From assembly GCA_016286075.1 (NCBI GenBank), contig JAEERZ010000115.1, forward strand, positions 1 through 7,130: 7,130 nt of DNA, read 5' to 3'. A program made the position numbers and the translations under genes. This stretch comes from Selenomonadaceae bacterium (GTDB lineage: Bacteria; Bacillota; Negativicutes; Selenomonadales; Selenomonadaceae). The number at the start of each line of letters is the position of its first letter. The first letter of the stretch is position 1. Of the stretch, positions 5,086 to 7,130 are shown piece after piece. The notes under the pieces were generated by a model. The model ran no database searches, was not told the origin of the DNA, and saw only the letters and a program-made list of their open reading frames with translations.

Positions 5086-6339
5086 TCATTTCCCGTTCAT
5101 CGCAGCCGCCAGCGCCGCGCCGAGGGAAGCGCCGCCCGTGACCTGCCACACCTTGACTTTCTCCGCTTCGTCTCCCAAGAGCTCCTTCAAGGCCTCGTGA
5201 AGCGTCGCCCGCGCCATAGACATGTGCATAAAGAACGAGCCCTCGACGGCGATGTTCCTTCCTCCATCGTTGCCGACATGCCGCAAGATACCCGCATAGA
5301 CGGCGGCCGCGATGCGCGCCGAACGCCGCACGATGGCCTCCGCCAGCGCGATGCTCTCCCTGACCTGGTCCTCCGTCAGGGAACCCTTGGCCATGCGCTG
5401 AAGCAGCCCTTCATCGTCTCCCCGAATGATATGGAAAATATCCTCTCCCGTCACGGCTGGAAACGTCTCGCCTAAAATATCCCCAAAAGCCCGCGAGAAA
5501 AGCGCGCCCACATACCGTCCCGACACCATCTTTTCCAATACCTGCTCGCCCGGTTTCTCCGACGCCTGATCCAAGGCCGCGTCGTACTCGTTCTGATCGA
5601 ACCAGCCGAAATTGCCCGCTTCGAGATTCATGACCATCGGCGTCTTTTCCCCGCCGAACTTCTCCAAATAACAGGCGTTGAATCCCGTCGCATAAATGGA
5701 GCCGATTGCCACGTCGTCCCATTGATAAGCCGCCGCCAGCATCACCGCCACCGTATCGTTCAGTATCGCCGTCGGGCGCACATTGGTCAGCCCGCGGGCC
5801 TGCATGGCCTCGCTGAGCCGCTCATTGATCCACTGCCCTTCCACATCGGGGACCGCCAATTCCTTCGTCCACGAAAGCAATTTGGCGTCGTCGGGCGACT
5901 CCTGGACGGCGGGGAAAGAAAAGGTATGCCCGAGATAATACGGCGTTTCATGGTCTCCCCCGATCACCGCATCGACAATCTCTGCGATAAAACCGAAAAG
6001 CCCCTGCGCCGTCTCTCCGCCGTTCGCGTGATTATAGCGCCCCGGAATAATCAACGGCTTCGCCATGCACGCCGACCGCTCGTACTGCCCGCCGCCAAAC
6101 AGGCGCACCCGTTCCGCCCTTACATTCGTTCCGCCGAAATCAAGGGCGATGAAATCTCCCTGCTCGTCTCCCGTCGGCAGCCCCAAAAAAGAAGGCAGCG
6201 GATTCAGCGTCGACGACTTGTCGCCCGCTACCCCTTTTTCCATCTCGCTGCGAAATACTTCCGAGGCGGCAACTATCTCCTCCGGCCCGAAGGAAAAAAC
6301 CGCAATGGCGTCTTTCGCTTTCCGTTCGTTCCACTTCAC
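5086..6339 (-). CDS. Hexokinase of the eukaryotic-type family
   Basis: Predicted to phosphorylate glucose or another hexose with ATP, feeding glycolysis in the cytoplasm. The 417-residue protein follows the order of the eukaryotic hexokinase family rather than the bacterial ROK/glucokinase families. Phosphate-1 is ALDFGGTNVR (65-74). The sugar-binding stretches are TFSFPA (139-144) and LLSWTKEL (154-161). ILNDTVAVM (192-200) carries the likely catalytic base D195. Phosphate-2 is ATGFNACYLE (217-226), then NLEAGNFGWF (238-247), YDAALDQASEKPGEQVLEKMVSGR-type glucose contacts (252-275), and a VEGSFF adenosine region (365-370). Some positions are relaxed relative to the animal/yeast consensus (A217 and F220 in GTGTN; GGASLGAALAAA near the end), so substrate range is uncertain. 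Translation starts at a GTG with GAGGAG 8 nt upstream. It lies 33 nt after the CBS protein gene with no terminator between them. Confidence 0.88.
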   Translation of the reverse strand: MKWNERKAKDAIAVFSFGPEEIVAASEVFRSEMEKGVAGDKSSTLNPLPSFLGLPTGDEQGDFIALDFGGTNVRAERVRLFGGGQYERSACMAKPLIIPGRYNHANGGETAQGLFGFIAEIVDAVIGGDHETPYYLGHTFSFPAVQESPDDAKLLSWTKELAVPDVEGQWINERLSEAMQARGLTNVRPTAILNDTVAVMLAAAYQWDDVAIGSIYATGFNACYLEKFGGEKTPMVMNLEAGNFGWFDQNEYDAALDQASEKPGEQVLEKMVSGRYVGALFSRAFGDILGETFPAVTGEDIFHIIRGDDEGLLQRMAKGSLTEDQVRESIALAEAIVRRSARIAAAVYAGILRHVGNDGGRNIAVEGSFFMHMSMARATLHEALKELLGDEAEKVKVWQVTGGASLGAALAAAMNGK

Positions 6340-6347
6340 AGCTCCAT

Positions 6348-6353
6348 CTCCTC
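6348..6353 (-). promoter_or_regulatory. Ribosome binding site of the hexokinase gene
   Basis: GAGGAG is 8 nt upstream of the GTG at 6339 on the minus strand. An ATG just after it is out of frame and meets a TGA two codons later, so GTG is the sensible start. Confidence 0.7.
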
Positions 6354-6372
6354 TGCAACTCTTCTTACTTCT

Positions 6373-7130
6373 TTATTGCTGCTCCGCAATCGCAGAATCC
6401 TCCGCCGATTCTTCCTCCCCGATTTCCTCGTGTTCCTCCGCCAGTTCCTTGTTCAGCCGAATCAGGACCCGGGTGACGCGCACGCCTTCCACTTCCTCGA
6501 CGAAGAACGCGTTCCCGTCCAGCCAGGCGAACTGCCCGACCTTCGGCGGCGTCTCGCCCTGGGCGTAGACCCAGCCTCCGATAGTATCGACGTTGTCCAC
6601 GTCGAGGGAAAGCTCCAATATATCGTTGATCTCGTCAATCGGGAGCTTCGCGTCCACCGAATAAATCAACGGGCCGCGACGCTCGACCACCGGACGCTCC
6701 TCGTCGAATTCGTCCTGGATGTCGCCGACGATCTCCTCGACGATATCCTCGACCGTCACCATGCCCGCCGTTCCGCCGTACTCGTCGACGACGATGGCGA
6801 GCTGCGCGCGGTTCTTTTGCAGCGTCTTCAAAAGCCGCGAAACGGCCATCGTCTCCGGCACGATGAACGCCTGCCGCGCCATCAGCCGCAGGTTCGGCAT
6901 CTTGCCTCGGCGAAGCGGCTCCATCAAATCCTTGATATGCAGGAACCCGATGATATGGTCCTTATCCTCGCGGCAAATCGGGTAGCGCGTCATCTGCTCC
7001 CGAATCGCCAAATCGACGTTCTCCTGAATGCTCCGCTCCAAATATAGGCAGACCATATCCGCCCGCGGGATCATGATGTCCCGCACCGCCTTGTCCGAAA
7101 AGTCGAAGACGTTGTCCACGAAATCGTATT
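6373..7130 (-). CDS. CNNM/CorC-like protein with paired CBS domains, C-terminal part
   Basis: The coding frame is open to the right edge: residues YDFVDNVFDFSDKAVRDIMIPRAD run in from outside, so the GTG at 7119 is not a real start. The visible 251 residues hold the IMIPR entry to a CBS pair. CBS1 ends near GFLHIKDL (61-68). CBS2 contains the hallmark VVDEYGGTAGMVTVEDIVEEIVGDIQDE (about 113-140). A C-terminal CorC_HlyC domain follows (DAKLPIDEINDIL at about 159-171; DTIGGWVYAQGETPPKVGQF at about 181-200). The tail from about 226 is very acidic and unstructured-looking. Relatives are often called hemolysin or TlyC, but are more credibly magnesium/cobalt efflux-related proteins. The membrane-spanning CNNM (DUF21) half would lie upstream, outside the window. 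It probably shares an operon with hexokinase. Confidence 0.92.
   Translation of the reverse strand, partial: YDFVDNVFDFSDKAVRDIMIPRADMVCLYLERSIQENVDLAIREQMTRYPICREDKDHIIGFLHIKDLMEPLRRGKMPNLRLMARQAFIVPETMAVSRLLKTLQKNRAQLAIVVDEYGGTAGMVTVEDIVEEIVGDIQDEFDEERPVVERRGPLIYSVDAKLPIDEINDILELSLDVDNVDTIGGWVYAQGETPPKVGQFAWLDGNAFFVEEVEGVRVTRVLIRLNKELAEEHEEIGEEESAEDSAIAEQQ

Noticed and set aside
3401..5200. 599-codon plus-strand open frame antisense to ndh
   Set aside because: It mirrors the codon phase of ndh and gltX, is rich in His and Arg as expected for the complement of GC-rich coding DNA, and runs through two terminators and promoters. It has no recognisable domain. The ndh frame on the other strand is unambiguous.
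6205..6235. Apparent third copy of the repeat core (GCGTCGACGACTTGTCGCCCG)
   Set aside because: Only a short GCGTCGAC match with different spacing, inside conserved hexokinase coding sequence; no flanking hairpin or 3' AATTTG segment.
5722..7047. 441-codon plus-strand open frame antisense to hexokinase and the CBS protein
   Set aside because: It spans two clear genes on the opposite strand and has an Arg/His/Leu-rich shadow composition with no domain or start signal.

Overview
The window looks like chromosomal DNA from a fairly GC-rich Firmicutes-type bacterium, most likely of the class Negativicutes (Selenomonas/Mitsuokella/Megasphaera relatives). The reasons are the order rpsF-ssb-rpsR, strong GGAGG-type ribosome binding sites, short A/T-flanked intrinsic terminators, a CCA-encoding tRNA gene, an S18 of the Cys-rich (zinc-type) form, and a eukaryote-like hexokinase. 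The lineage is inferred from recollection of gene families, not from a search. No phage, plasmid, CRISPR or transposase gene is visible.

Layout. Positions 1-815 (+) hold the end of the replication/ribosome operon: the last codons of a probable rpsF, then ssb (127-567) and rpsR (582-815), closed by a bidirectional terminator (825-853). Everything after that reads leftward (- strand). It comprises a PaaG-like crotonase (871-1650), tRNA-Glu(CUC) (1902-1976), glutamyl-tRNA synthetase gltX (2020-3468), type II NADH:quinone dehydrogenase ndh (3584-4855), a eukaryotic-type hexokinase (5086-6339), and the C-terminal part of a CBS-domain CNNM/CorC-like membrane protein (6373 to beyond 7130). Terminators can be seen downstream of rpsR/crotonase, tRNA-Glu, ndh and hexokinase. 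Promoter candidates precede tRNA-Glu, gltX and ndh, with a weaker one before the crotonase. The leftward genes are therefore mostly separate transcription units. The exceptions are the CBS protein and hexokinase (33-nt gap, probable operon) and a possible gltX read-through into tRNA-Glu.

How the genes relate. ssb sits between two ribosomal protein genes, the usual bacterial coupling of replication and translation genes. gltX is followed after 43 nt by a gene for its own substrate tRNA, which also has its own promoter embedded in the gltX tail. Hexokinase (glucose entry into glycolysis) and NDH-2 (NADH reoxidation into the quinone pool) are both central energy genes but appear to be separate units.

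The most unusual signal is a dispersed repeat. About 70 bp at the left edge (1-69) closely matches 1785-1852. The second copy is intergenic and lies inside a longer palindrome (1767-1844). The first copy overlaps the predicted 3' end of rpsF, so the repeat appears to encode the protein's C-terminal tail. I know of no family name for it and could not search for other copies.
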